Below are positions 1 to 8,109 of a stretch of 64,000 nt of DNA, in pieces. The notes beneath the pieces are model-generated. The model was not told the DNA's origin, did no database searches, and was given only the letters and a program-made list of their open reading frames with translations. The translations under genes and the position numbers were made by a program. Source of the DNA: Wenzhouxiangella limi. GTDB taxonomy: Bacteria > Pseudomonadota > Gammaproteobacteria > Xanthomonadales > Wenzhouxiangellaceae. The stretch covers positions 193,843 through 257,842 of the forward strand of contig NZ_JAAGSC010000043.1 of NCBI RefSeq assembly GCF_010499265.1. Reading direction: 5' to 3'. Each line of letters begins with the position of its first letter. The first letter of the stretch is position 1.

Positions 1-47
1 TGACCGAACAACAGTGGAACTATCTGCTGGAACTGGAGACATCATGA
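1..47 (+). CDS. C-terminal end of an unidentified upstream gene (partial)
   Basis: Only the last 14 codons are inside the window. They read [14 protein letters not shown] and end at TGA 45-47. The stop shares ATGA with the rpiA start at 44, which is typical of translationally coupled operon genes. The residues are too few for identification. The pattern resembles the end of EVE-domain proteins, which often sit beside rpiA in Xanthomonadales, but this is only a guess. Confidence 0.4.
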   Translation, partial: TEQQWNYLLELETS

Positions 48-700
48 GCCAGAGCCGATTGAAAATCGAGGTCGCCCGGGCGGCATTGTCCGAAGTCGAT
101 AGCGGCATGGTGCTGGGCGTTGGAACCGGCAGCACCGTCAACGCTTTTCTCGACGAACTGGCCGGCAGCGATATCCAGCTTAAAGGTGCTGTTTCATCCT
201 CCAGGGCCACGACCGAAAAGCTTGCCGAGACCGGGATCGAGGTCATGGACCTCAACCACGTCGGCGAACTGGAGCTCTACATCGACGGCGCCGATGAGGT
301 CGACGAGCATCGCCGCCTGATCAAGGGCGGCGGCGGGGCGCTGACCCGGGAAAAAATCATTGCCTCAGCCAGCCGTCGCTTTGTCTGCATCGTCGATGAA
401 TCCAAGTGCGTCAAGGTGCTCGGCGATTTCGCGCTGCCGGTCGAGGTGGTGCCCATGGCGCGCGCTTTTGTCGGCCGCAAGCTGGTCGGTCTGGGGGGGC
501 GCCCGGAGCTCAGAGACGGATTCGAAACCGACAACGGCAACCTGATCCTCGACGTGCGCAACCTCGATCTGCTCGATCCGCTCAAGATCGAGTCCGAGAT
601 CAACCAGATTCCCGGCGTGGTCACCTGCGGGCTGTTTGCGCGTCGACCCGCCGACCGGGTGCTGATCGCCGGCGAGGCCGGCATCCGGCGCCTGGGCTGA
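44..700 (+). CDS. rpiA: Ribose-5-phosphate isomerase A
   Basis: The 218-residue product interconverts ribose-5-phosphate and ribulose-5-phosphate in the non-oxidative pentose phosphate pathway in the cytoplasm. Family motifs are present: the phosphate-binding [10 protein letters not shown] stretch near residue 28, the catalytic D-G-A-D-E-V-D block near residue 82, and K-G-G-G-G-A-L near 95. Length matches the usual 215-220 residues. ATG 44 is chosen because a GGAG lies at 35-38, five bases upstream. A GTG at 14 is in frame but would add residues not expected in the family. The start overlaps the stop of the preceding gene by four bases. The nucleoside catabolic operon further along yields pentose phosphates that this enzyme can process. 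Confidence 0.97.
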   Translation: MSQSRLKIEVARAALSEVDSGMVLGVGTGSTVNAFLDELAGSDIQLKGAVSSSRATTEKLAETGIEVMDLNHVGELELYIDGADEVDEHRRLIKGGGGALTREKIIASASRRFVCIVDESKCVKVLGDFALPVEVVPMARAFVGRKLVGLGGRPELRDGFETDNGNLILDVRNLDLLDPLKIESEINQIPGVVTCGLFARRPADRVLIAGEAGIRRLG

Positions 701-717
701 AAAACCGGGGTTTGCGA

Positions 718-1689
718 GTGAGTGCAGCGCCCGTGGCCCGGTTGAGCGTTGCGCCGATGATGGACTGGACCGATCGGCACTGCCGCTACTTTCATCGCCA
801 GCTCAATGGCGCGGCCTTGCTGTATACCGAAATGGTCACCACCGGCGCGGTCATCCACGGCGACCGAGACCACTTGCTCGGCTTTGACCCGGCCGAGCAT
901 CCGGTGGCCCTGCAGGTGGGCGGCAGTGAGCCGGACGAGCTGGCGCAGGCGGGCCGGATCGGTGCCGGTTACGGCTATGACGAGATCAATCTCAACGTCG
1001 GCTGTCCCTCGGAGCGGGTCCAGAAGGGGAGCTTTGGCGCCTGTTTGATGAAAGAGCCTGAACTGGTTCGCGACTGCATGGCGGCCCTGCGCGAAGCCGT
1101 GGATGTGCCGGTTACGGTCAAGACGCGCATTGGGGTCGACGAGCAGGACAGTTTTCATTTCCTGCAGGATTTCGTCGCCACGGTCGCCGAAAGCGGCGTG
1201 CGCACCTTCATCATTCACGCCCGCAAGGCATGGCTGAAGGGTCTGAGCCCGAAACAGAACCGCGAGATTCCGCCGCTCGCCTATGCCCGTGTCCACCAGC
1301 TGCGCGAAGCTTTCCCCGGCCTGCGTTTCATCCTCAATGGTGGCTTGAGGGAGGTCGATTCGGCATTGGCCGAACTGGCGCATGTCGACGGCATCATGCT
1401 GGGCCGCGCGGCCTATCAACATCCCTGGATTCTGGTTGAGCTGGGCGACCGCCTCGGTCAGCCGGTCGCCGATTCGCGCTCTTCCGTGATCGAGGCCATG
1501 GCCGACTACGCCGCCGACCATATCGCCCGAGGCGGCCGCTTGCAGCAGGTGGCCCGCCACATGCTCGGCCTGTTCCACGGCTGCCCGGGCGCCAGGCGCT
1601 GGCGCCAGATCCTGAGTCAGAACATGCATCGGCCCGGTGTCGGTCCGGAACTGTTTTTCCACGCCTGCCCTGAGCGGGCAGCGGCCTGA
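718..1689 (+). CDS. dusA: tRNA-dihydrouridine(20/20a) synthase DusA
   Basis: A 323-residue FMN-dependent reductase that converts uridine to dihydrouridine in the D-loop of tRNAs. The TIM-barrel opening V-A-P-M-M-D-W-T-D-R-H-C-R is the hallmark of DusA. The active-site block N-V-G-C-P-S carries the catalytic cysteine, followed by V-K-T-R-I-G, H-A-R-K-A-W-L-K-G and N-G-G. The GTG at 718 is preferred because the next ATG (760) would delete the start of the flavin-binding motif. It lies 17 bases after rpiA on the same strand, so cotranscription is likely. No odd features were seen. Confidence 0.96.
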   Translation: MSAAPVARLSVAPMMDWTDRHCRYFHRQLNGAALLYTEMVTTGAVIHGDRDHLLGFDPAEHPVALQVGGSEPDELAQAGRIGAGYGYDEINLNVGCPSERVQKGSFGACLMKEPELVRDCMAALREAVDVPVTVKTRIGVDEQDSFHFLQDFVATVAESGVRTFIIHARKAWLKGLSPKQNREIPPLAYARVHQLREAFPGLRFILNGGLREVDSALAELAHVDGIMLGRAAYQHPWILVELGDRLGQPVADSRSSVIEAMADYAADHIARGGRLQQVARHMLGLFHGCPGARRWRQILSQNMHRPGVGPELFFHACPERAAA

Positions 1690-1702
1690 AGCGAGCCGTT
1701 TG

Positions 1703-2620
1703 ATGATTGTCGATACCCCCGCAGCCTTCCGTCAGCAGATTCAGGCCGGCTGGCTGAAAAGCGACGCGCCGGCCGTACCGCGCGCCTGTTTTTTGGTCGA
1801 GCCCAGCGGGTTCCGACTGTCGAAACAGACGGCGAAAGACAATATCTACATGGACCTGAGCGTGCCCGTGGATCCCGACCGGGCGCTCGATCAGCACCGC
1901 CGTTTGAGCGAGCGAATCACCGCCTGCGGGATCCCGGCGGTTCGTTTCCCCGGTCACGCCACGACCCCGGACGAACTGTTTCCGAACAACGTGTTCGCAA
2001 CCATTCCCGGGCGCTCCATCATCGGCCGGATGCTCCATCCGGAACGACAGCTCGAGGCCGGCAGGGCCGACATTCGCGCCTTTTTCACCCAGCTGATGGA
2101 CTACGAGGAATGCGATCTGTCGCAGCGCGATCTGGTCGCTGAACTCACCGGGGCGCTGGTGATCGACCGCTCGCATCGTATCGGCTACTGCGGCATGAGC
2201 CAGCGCGTCGACGAGTCCGGCTGCAAAGCCATGCACCAGGCTTTCGATCTGGCCCTGACCTTCCGTTTTGATCTCAAGCCAACCGAGTATCACACCAACG
2301 TGGTCATGGCTGTTCTTGCGTCCCGCGCGCTGGTCATCTGTCCCGAGGCCTTTGCCGACCGGGAGGTGCCGGCAGCGATTGCTGAGGCCTATCCCGGACA
2401 CGTACTCGAGATCACGCAGGCCGAGAAGGAAGCCTTTGCCGGCAACTGCATCGCCCTTAACTTCAAGGATTTGTTCATGAGCCGCACGGCCATTGATGCG
2501 CTCGCCCCGGACAAACTCGAGCGTCTGAAAAGCTGGCGCTTCGAGATCCATGCCGTGGACATGGACGAGATCGAAAAGGCTGGCGGCAGCCTGCGCTGCT
2601 GCGTCGCTGAAATCTTCTGA
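1703..2620 (+). CDS. Arginine deiminase-superfamily hydrolase (CtlX/DDAH-like)
   Basis: The 305-residue product belongs to the guanidino-group-modifying superfamily, whose members hydrolyse arginine, citrulline or methylarginines through a covalent cysteine intermediate. The visible landmarks are P-N-N-V-F-A-T near residue 96, the histidine motif T-E-Y-H-T-N-V-V with H197, and a C-terminal G-G-S-L-R-C-C with the catalytic cysteine at 299 or 300. The C-terminal position of the cysteine is normal for the family. ATG 1703 is taken; an adjacent in-frame TTG at 1700 is possible. It follows dusA by 13 bases. The exact substrate cannot be read from sequence; the best match from memory is the CtlX/arginine-deiminase-related group. 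Confidence 0.8.
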   Translation: MIVDTPAAFRQQIQAGWLKSDAPAVPRACFLVEPSGFRLSKQTAKDNIYMDLSVPVDPDRALDQHRRLSERITACGIPAVRFPGHATTPDELFPNNVFATIPGRSIIGRMLHPERQLEAGRADIRAFFTQLMDYEECDLSQRDLVAELTGALVIDRSHRIGYCGMSQRVDESGCKAMHQAFDLALTFRFDLKPTEYHTNVVMAVLASRALVICPEAFADREVPAAIAEAYPGHVLEITQAEKEAFAGNCIALNFKDLFMSRTAIDALAPDKLERLKSWRFEIHAVDMDEIEKAGGSLRCCVAEIF

Positions 2621-2629
2621 TCAGTCGGA

Positions 2630-2662
2630 GTTCAGACGGGATTCAGCGCCAACGCCTACAAT
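2630..2662 (+). promoter_or_regulatory. Direct-repeat promoter of the PepSY/two-component operon
   Basis: Two copies of TTCAG lie at 2631-2635 and 2642-2646, an 11-base period. TACAAT, a good -10 box, follows at 2657-2662, ten bases after the second repeat. No recognisable -35 box exists at the usual distance. PhoB/OmpR-family regulators bind such 11-base direct repeats in place of a -35, so the response regulator encoded downstream may activate its own operon here. The repeat and -10 are seen directly; binding is inferred. Confidence 0.55.
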
Positions 2663-2690
2663 CTTGGTTAATTTCAATGAAGGCCCCGCC

Positions 2691-2924
2691 GTGCCGCTTT
2701 TGCCGCTTCGACTTTTGATCGCGCCCGTTCTTGCCCTGGCCATGGCGTTTTCGGCGTGGGCACTGACCCTGGAGGAAGCGGCTGAGCGCGTGGCGCGTCA
2801 GCACGACGCCAAGGTGGTCTCGGCCCAAACCATTGAACGCGACGGTCGTCGGGTTCACGTGATCCGCATTCTCACCCGCGACGGCGTGGTCAAGACCATC
2901 CGCGTTCCCGCGGATCGACCCTGA
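2691..2924 (+). CDS. Small periplasmic PepSY-domain protein
   Basis: A 77-residue protein with an N-terminal hydrophobic signal sequence (about residues 1-25, ending S-A-W-A) followed by one PepSY-like module: L-T-L-E-E-A-A-E-R-V, then a beta-hairpin with R-R-V-H-V-I-R-I-L-T and V-V-K-T-I-R-V. PepSY domains are thought to modulate periplasmic proteases or sensor kinases. The GTG at 2691 is chosen because GAAGG lies at 2679-2683 with seven-base spacing and the signal peptide begins directly. The gene ends 14 bases before a PhoP-like regulator and heads the operon with its cognate sensor, a common arrangement. A role as periplasmic modulator of that sensor is an inference. Confidence 0.8.
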   Translation: MPLLPLRLLIAPVLALAMAFSAWALTLEEAAERVARQHDAKVVSAQTIERDGRRVHVIRILTRDGVVKTIRVPADRP

Positions 2925-2938
2925 AGGAGTCTTTGCCC

Positions 2939-3616
2939 ATGCGCATCCTGGTTATCGAGGACGAAACCGAACTGCGTGCGCTCATGGGTCGAGCCCTGAA
3001 ACGTGAGGGCTTCGCGGTCGACTTGTGCGCCGACGGCACCGAAGGTCTGTATTACGCCACCGAGTTCCCGATCGATCTGGCCATCATCGATCTGGGGTTG
3101 CCGGGGATGAGTGGCATGGAAATCGTGCGCACGCTGCGCGCCCGCGAGCTGCGCTATCCAGTCTTGATCCTGACCGCGCGCGCCGACTGGCAGGACAAGG
3201 TCGAGGCATTGGAGCTTGGTGCCGATGACTACGTAACCAAGCCGTTCCGTCTCGAGGAGGTCATTGCCCGCGTGCACGCGCTGCTGCGCCGCTCGGCCGG
3301 TCATGCGGCCGCCGAGGTCGATTTCGGCCGCCTGCGCATCAACCTGTCGGCGCAAGAAGCCTGGCTGAACGACGAGTTACTGGATCTGACCGGTTTCGAG
3401 TACAAGGTGCTGGCGTATTTCGCCCTTCATCCGGATCGCGTGGTATCGAAGATGGAGCTCAACGAACACCTTTATGACGAAGACGCCGACCCTGACAGCA
3501 ACGTGATCGAGGTCATCATCGGCCGTTTGCGCCGCAAGCTGGATCCGACGGGCGACTGGCAGCCGATCGAGACGCTGCGCGGGCGCGGCTATCGGTTCCG
3601 CCCTGTCCGGGGCTGA
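2939..3616 (+). CDS. PhoP-like response regulator (OmpR family)
   Basis: A 225-residue DNA-binding response regulator. The receiver domain (1-115) starts M-R-I-L-V-I-E-D-E-T-E, has the phosphoacceptor D51 in I-I-D-L-G-L-P-G-M, and the switch K101 in Y-V-T-K-P-F. A winged-helix Trans_Reg_C domain follows (about 125-222) with L-L-D-L-T-G-F-E-Y-K-V-L and the final R-G-R-G-Y-R-F. ATG 2939 is preferred over TTG 2933 because GGAG at 2926-2929 is nine bases away. It probably controls its own operon through the TTCAG direct repeat upstream. PhoP is the closest well-known relative, but the regulon and signal cannot be assigned. Confidence 0.93.
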   Translation: MRILVIEDETELRALMGRALKREGFAVDLCADGTEGLYYATEFPIDLAIIDLGLPGMSGMEIVRTLRARELRYPVLILTARADWQDKVEALELGADDYVTKPFRLEEVIARVHALLRRSAGHAAAEVDFGRLRINLSAQEAWLNDELLDLTGFEYKVLAYFALHPDRVVSKMELNEHLYDEDADPDSNVIEVIIGRLRRKLDPTGDWQPIETLRGRGYRFRPVRG

Positions 3617-3624
3617 GCGCTGAG

Positions 3625-4989
3625 GTGCCGGCAGCGCCCGCATCGCCGTCGCTGCTGCTGCGGCTGCTGTTGTCGGCCGCGCTTGCGCTTGTCGTCTCGC
3701 TGGCGCTGGTCGGTCTGGCCGTCGACCGCGGATTTCGCAGCGCTTCGGCCGGAGCGCTGGAAGAGCGCCTGGCATCGACCGTGTTCCTGCTGTTATCGAC
3801 TCTGGATGTGGCGGCCGACGGCCAGCCCCTGGTGTCCGAGGGCCTGGCCGAGCCGCGTTTGGAGCAGCCTGGTTCGGGCTTGTATGCCGGCGTGTTGACC
3901 GAGTCCGGCGAATGGCAGTCGGCGTCGCTGACGGGTGTGCTTGAGCCGCCGCGGCCGTTTCGGGTTGGACGCGGTCAAGAGCGCTTTGTCGGACCTGAAA
4001 GCGACGCGCGCTTTTTTCTTTATGCGCTGGGCCTGGGCTGGGAGCAGCCGGACGGGCAGATCGTCGAGATGACCTTGTGGGCGGGCGAGGACCCGGAGCG
4101 CTACCGTGACCAGATCCGGGCCTTTCGGGCCGATCTGTGGCGCTGGCTGGGGCTGGCCGCGCTGCTGCTGATCATTGTTCAGAGTCTGATCCTGTTGCTG
4201 AGCCTGCGGCCGCTGCGCCGGGTCGCGCACGAGATCGGCGAGATCGAGGGCGGTGAGCGCGAACGCCTGAGCGGTCGCTACCCGCGCGAACTTCAGCCGC
4301 TGACGGCCAACCTCAATGCGCTTTTGCTGAGCGAGCGCGACAATGCCAGCCATTATCGCCAGGCGCTGTCGGATCTGGCCCATGCCCTGAAAACGCCGCT
4401 CGCGGTGATGAAGGCGCGTCTGGAATCCGGCGAGTCCGTTACTGCGGAAGCGACAGCCGACGAGCTTGCGCGCATGGAGCGCCTGATCCGCCGCCAGCTC
4501 GAGCGGGCGGCCCGCTCGACCCGGCGCACCCTCAACCAGCCGGTGGCCGTGCTGCCGGTGCTTGAGCGTCTGGCCGAATCGCTTCGGCGCCTGTATCGCG
4601 ATGCCGATGTGGTTATCGAAGTCGATGGTGACGAGCAGGTCCGGGTCCGGGCCGACGAGCGCGACCTGATGGAGTTGTGCGGCAACCTGCTCGACAATGC
4701 CGCCAAGTATGGACGCGGGCGCGTTCTGGCCGAAGTCCGTACCGGGCCCGCTGGTGCGCGCGAGTCCGGTGTCGAGATCCGGGTCGAGGACAACGGCCCC
4801 GGTTTGGACGCGAATACCTTCGCCCGTCTGCTCGAGCGCGGCGCGCGCGGTGACGAACAAGCGGAAGGCCAGGGACTGGGACTGGCGATCGCGCGTCAGC
4901 TGGTTGAGGCCTACGGCGGGCAGATCGACTGCGAAGCCTCGGCTACACTGGGCGGCGCTGCCATCGTGGCGCGCTTCCCGCCGCGCTGA
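3625..4989 (+). CDS. PhoQ-like sensor histidine kinase
   Basis: A 454-residue membrane sensor kinase, partner of the regulator nine bases upstream. A first membrane helix lies at about residues 10-30, a periplasmic sensor region of about 140 residues follows, and a second helix lies near 174-195, then HAMP-like sequence. The HisKA box L-A-H-A-L-K-T-P carries the phosphorylated H253. ATP-binding motifs follow: the N box with N354 in N-L-L-D-N-A-A-K-Y-G, E-D-N-G-P-G, and G-Q-G-L-G-L-A-I-A. Translation starts at GTG 3625. The sensed signal is not apparent; PhoQ relatives sense divalent cations, acidic pH or cationic peptides. Confidence 0.92.
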   Translation: MPAAPASPSLLLRLLLSAALALVVSLALVGLAVDRGFRSASAGALEERLASTVFLLLSTLDVAADGQPLVSEGLAEPRLEQPGSGLYAGVLTESGEWQSASLTGVLEPPRPFRVGRGQERFVGPESDARFFLYALGLGWEQPDGQIVEMTLWAGEDPERYRDQIRAFRADLWRWLGLAALLLIIVQSLILLLSLRPLRRVAHEIGEIEGGERERLSGRYPRELQPLTANLNALLLSERDNASHYRQALSDLAHALKTPLAVMKARLESGESVTAEATADELARMERLIRRQLERAARSTRRTLNQPVAVLPVLERLAESLRRLYRDADVVIEVDGDEQVRVRADERDLMELCGNLLDNAAKYGRGRVLAEVRTGPAGARESGVEIRVEDNGPGLDANTFARLLERGARGDEQAEGQGLGLAIARQLVEAYGGQIDCEASATLGGAAIVARFPPR

Positions 4990-5023
4990 CGTCTGCCGCT
5001 CAAGCACTGGATGTTTTTGAAAA

Positions 5024-5809
5024 ATGACCACCCATCGCATCGATGACCTGCTCGACATCATGGCCCGACTGCGCGACCGCGAGAACGGCTGCCCCTGGGA
5101 TATCGAGCAGACGTTCGCCACCATCGCGCCGCATACCGTGGAAGAAGCCCATGAAGTCGCCGACGCCATCGTCCGCGCTGACATGGCAGAACTGAAAGAC
5201 GAGCTGGGCGACCTGCTGTTCCAGGTTGTCTTTCACGCGCGCATGGCCGAAGAAGAAGGCGCGTTCGATTTCGCCGACGTGGTCGAGGCCATCAACGACA
5301 AGATGCTGCGCCGCCATCCGCATGTGTTTGGTGACGCCAGCATCGCTGATGCCGATGCCCAGACCGCGAGCTGGGAGAAGATCAAGGCGCAAGAGCGCGC
5401 GGCCAAGGGCGAGACCGATAGCAGCGCCCTGGCCGGCGTGGCCCGGGGCCTGGGCAGCCTGCAGCGCGCCGTCAAGCTCCAAAAACGCGCCGCCCGCGTC
5501 GGCTTCGACTGGCCCACGGTCGAGCCCATCTTCGACAAGCTCGAAGAAGAGGCCGATGAACTCAAGCAGGCCATTGATTTGAAAGATGGCGACAACATCG
5601 AAGAAGAGCTGGGCGATTTGCTGTTCGTGCTCACCAACCTGGCGCGCAAGCTCGACGTCGATCCCGACATCGCCCTGCGCCGATCCAACCTCAAGTTCGA
5701 ACAGCGATTTCGGGCCATGGAAGCCCTGGCTGCCGAGCGCAAGCTGGATTTCCCGGCGCTTGACCTGGAAGGCCAGGAAGTGCTTTATCAGACGATCAAG
5801 ACCCGGTAA
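5024..5809 (+). CDS. mazG: Nucleoside triphosphate pyrophosphohydrolase MazG
   Basis: The 261-residue protein hydrolyses NTPs and dNTPs to monophosphates and pyrophosphate, cleaning non-canonical or excess nucleotides. It has the tandem MazG architecture of the enterobacterial enzyme (about 263 residues). The first repeat starts after L-R-D-R-E-N-G-C-P-W-D and contains E-E-A-H-E-V-A-D and E-L-G-D-L-L-F-Q-V-V. The second has E-E-E-A-D-E-L-K and E-E-L-G-D-L-L-F-V-L-T-N. The glutamate/aspartate metal ligands are intact in both. ATG 5024 begins at the family-typical N-terminus. It lies 34 bases after the sensor kinase on the same strand and may be read through from it. Confidence 0.95.
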   Translation: MTTHRIDDLLDIMARLRDRENGCPWDIEQTFATIAPHTVEEAHEVADAIVRADMAELKDELGDLLFQVVFHARMAEEEGAFDFADVVEAINDKMLRRHPHVFGDASIADADAQTASWEKIKAQERAAKGETDSSALAGVARGLGSLQRAVKLQKRAARVGFDWPTVEPIFDKLEEEADELKQAIDLKDGDNIEEELGDLLFVLTNLARKLDVDPDIALRRSNLKFEQRFRAMEALAAERKLDFPALDLEGQEVLYQTIKTR

Positions 5810-5917
5810 CCAGGAAATCATTCCATAGAGATGGACCGAAAACGGACGATGCTGCCAGCCGCGCTTTTGCCGGCTTGTCGGCTTCGATTCCAGTCAAGTG
5901 AGTTGACCACCTGCTGG

Positions 5918-6874
5918 ATGTTCGCCGATGTTCGGAAGGTGCTCTCGTGCCTTGTCCTTGTGTCGCTGTGGATGGGAGATCTTCCCCCAGCGGTTTCCGG
6001 GGGAACAATCGCCCTGACTTTCGATGACGCGCCTCGTGCAGCGGGGCCGCTGTTTAGCGGCGAGGAGCGGACCAGGCGCTTGATCGATACTCTGGATCAG
6101 GCCCGCGTCACTGGTGCGATGTTTTTTGTTACGACAAAGCATTTAAGCGATGTGCCCGGCGGAACGGAACGGCTGCTCGCGTATGTCGAGGCAGGTCACT
6201 TGCTTGCCAACCACTCCCACTCCCATCCATGGCTGTGGCGAACCACCGCGGCGGAATATATCGCCGACATCGATCAAGCCAGCAGCATGCTTGAAGGATT
6301 CGATGGGGTTGCTCCGTTCTTTCGTTACCCGTATCTGGACGAGGGCCGGAGCATTGCCAAGCGCGATGAAGTGCGATCAGCGCTCGTGCAACGAGGGCTG
6401 CGGCACGGATATGTCACGGTCGACAATTACGATTGGTATATCGAAGTCTTGCTTGCCGAAGCGGTAGCGGCCAATCCTGAGATCGACGAGACCGCCTGGT
6501 GCGATGCGTATACGTCGATCTTGCTGAGCGGTGTCGCTTTCTATGAGGATATGGCAAGGAATATTTTGGGCCGGTCTCCGCACCATGTTCTGCTCTTGCA
6601 TGAGAACGATATCGCGGCTTTGTGTGTTGGGTATCTGATTCGCGGCCTGCGAGCAAAAGGTTGGGAACTGGTGCCGGCCGAAAAAGCGTTTTCTGATCCA
6701 ATCGCGGCTGAACTTCCGAATACGCTGTTCAATGGCCAGGGTCGCGTCGCTGCGCTGGCGCATGCCGCCGGTGAGCCCGCCGGTGCCCTGGTTCATCAAA
6801 GCGAAGATGAATCCTGGTTGCGCAGTCACTTCACGTCCTTGGGCTTAATACCCGCTTCGTTGGCTGTGGAGTAG
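5918..6874 (+). CDS. Secreted polysaccharide deacetylase-family protein
   Basis: A 318-residue NodB-homology protein with an N-terminal signal sequence (about residues 1-27, V-L-S-C-L-V-L-V-S-L-W core). Metal-dependent deacetylase motifs are present: T-F-D-D (D36/D37), the zinc-binding H-S-H-S-H-P (H99, H103), and R-Y-P-Y. These enzymes remove acetyl groups from N-acetylated glycans such as peptidoglycan or exopolysaccharide. ATG 5918 is preferred because the signal peptide begins there; in-frame ATGs at 5831 and 5849 would bury it. The base composition is clearly lower than its neighbours (30 of 60 bases are G or C at 6421-6480, against 37 of 60 at 5281-5340), suggesting later acquisition. 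The substrate is unknown. Confidence 0.82.
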   Translation: MFADVRKVLSCLVLVSLWMGDLPPAVSGGTIALTFDDAPRAAGPLFSGEERTRRLIDTLDQARVTGAMFFVTTKHLSDVPGGTERLLAYVEAGHLLANHSHSHPWLWRTTAAEYIADIDQASSMLEGFDGVAPFFRYPYLDEGRSIAKRDEVRSALVQRGLRHGYVTVDNYDWYIEVLLAEAVAANPEIDETAWCDAYTSILLSGVAFYEDMARNILGRSPHHVLLLHENDIAALCVGYLIRGLRAKGWELVPAEKAFSDPIAAELPNTLFNGQGRVAALAHAAGEPAGALVHQSEDESWLRSHFTSLGLIPASLAVE

Positions 6875-6963
6875 ACGAGGGCGCTGCCCGAGGCTTTAGC
6901 TCGTCTGCGCTTTTTCGAAAACTATCGGCTGCGGCTTTCTTTAAGATGCCCGCGGTGGGGTCT

Positions 6964-7380
6964 TCAGGGCCCGCCGAAGGCTTCTGGCAGCAGTTCGGCC
7001 ACGCTATAGATTTTCAGCACGGTTCCGGCGTCATTGATCAGGAGGATGCGGGTGCGGTCGTCGGCGAATTCGTGGATGCGCTGGCGGCAGTCGCCGCAGG
7101 GCGGGCAGTGGTCGGGTCCCGGCCCGAGCACCCAGACTTCGAGGATCCGGGTCTCGCCGGCGCTCACCATGGCGCTGATCGCGCCGGCCTCGGCGCAGAC
7201 CGACTTGTAGTGCGCGCTTTCCACATTGCACGAGCAGAAGGCGTTTCCGTCCTCGGTCACCACCAGCGCGGCAACAAAGTGCCCGGAGTAGGGCGCGTAG
7301 GCGTTCTGGCGCGCGGTCAGCAGGCGTTCCAGCCATTCTGATGGGATGGTGCTTGAGCTGTCGAGAACCGGCTCAGTCAT
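6964..7380 (-). CDS. cdd: Cytidine deaminase
   Basis: A 138-residue zinc enzyme that deaminates cytidine and deoxycytidine to uridine and deoxyuridine for salvage or catabolism. The short homotetrameric type is indicated by size and by the motifs N-V-E-S-A, C-A-E-A-G-A-I (catalytic glutamate with one zinc cysteine) and P-C-G-D-C-R-Q (the two other zinc cysteines). It is the last gene of the deoC-deoA-deoB-deoD-cdd operon and overlaps deoD by eight bases, implying translational coupling. Its product feeds deoxyuridine to the thymidine phosphorylase upstream. Confidence 0.96.
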   Translation of the reverse strand: MTEPVLDSSSTIPSEWLERLLTARQNAYAPYSGHFVAALVVTEDGNAFCSCNVESAHYKSVCAEAGAISAMVSAGETRILEVWVLGPGPDHCPPCGDCRQRIHEFADDRTRILLINDAGTVLKIYSVAELLPEAFGGP

Positions 7381-8098
7381 GGTCTGCCTCGTCGCGCGCC
7401 AGCGCGTCCAGTGCGATCTCGACCATCTGATGAAAGCTTTGCTGGCTGTCGGCGCTGGTCAGGGTTTCGCCGGTGATGATGTGGTTGGCCACGGTGCAGA
7501 TGGTCAGGGCGCGCGCGCCCAGTTCGGTGGCCACGCCGTACAGGCCGGCGGCTTCCATCTCCACGCCGACGAAACGGTAGCGGCGCAGCAGGTCGATGTA
7601 GGCCGCGTCGGGGGCGTAGAACAGATCGCCCGAGAACAGGTTGCCGACCTGCACCGGAATGCCTCTGGCGCGGGCGGCCGCATCGGCGTGCCGGGCCAGC
7701 TCGAAATCGGCGATCGCGGCCAGATCGTGGCCCAGGAAACGGCTGCGGTTGACGCCGGAATCGGTGCTCGCACCCAGCCCGATCACCACGTCACGCAGAC
7801 TCGCCCCGTCGGCTACCGCGCCGCAGCTGCCGACCCGGACCAGTTTCTTTACGCCGTACTGGCTGATCAGCTCGTGGGCGTAGATGGATATGGACGGGAT
7901 GCCCATGCCGCTGCCCATGACCGAGATCCGGTGTCCTTTCCAGTTACCGGTAAATCCGAGCATGTTGCGCACCCGGTTGAACTGAACTGGTTTATCGAGA
8001 AAGCGCTCGGCAATGGCCCTGGCGCGCAGCGGATCGCCGGGCAGCAGAATGGACTCGGCGATCTCGCCCGGGGCGGCTTCGATGTGCAGCGTGGCCAT
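7373..8098 (-). CDS. deoD: Purine nucleoside phosphorylase, DeoD type
   Basis: A 241-residue hexameric phosphorylase that splits purine (deoxy)nucleosides into base and (deoxy)ribose-1-phosphate. It begins M-A-T-L-H-I-E-A and shows [34 protein letters not shown] and the ribose-binding region expected for DeoD. Length equals the family norm. It sits 11 bases after deoB and overlaps cdd at its end. The deoxyribose-1-phosphate formed is the substrate of the phosphopentomutase immediately upstream. Confidence 0.96.
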   Translation of the reverse strand: MATLHIEAAPGEIAESILLPGDPLRARAIAERFLDKPVQFNRVRNMLGFTGNWKGHRISVMGSGMGIPSISIYAHELISQYGVKKLVRVGSCGAVADGASLRDVVIGLGASTDSGVNRSRFLGHDLAAIADFELARHADAAARARGIPVQVGNLFSGDLFYAPDAAYIDLLRRYRFVGVEMEAAGLYGVATELGARALTICTVANHIITGETLTSADSQQSFHQMVEIALDALARDEADHD

Positions 8099-8109
8099 GG
8101 CGGGTCCGG

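Noticed and set aside
277-1662. Long minus-strand open frame opposite rpiA and dusA
   Set aside because: It is the mirror of two well-identified genes in high-GC DNA and shows no family motifs.
6875-6963. Possible terminator between the deacetylase and cdd
   Set aside because: GACGAG and CTCGTC can pair with a short T run nearby, but the inner part does not extend the stem, so evidence is too weak.
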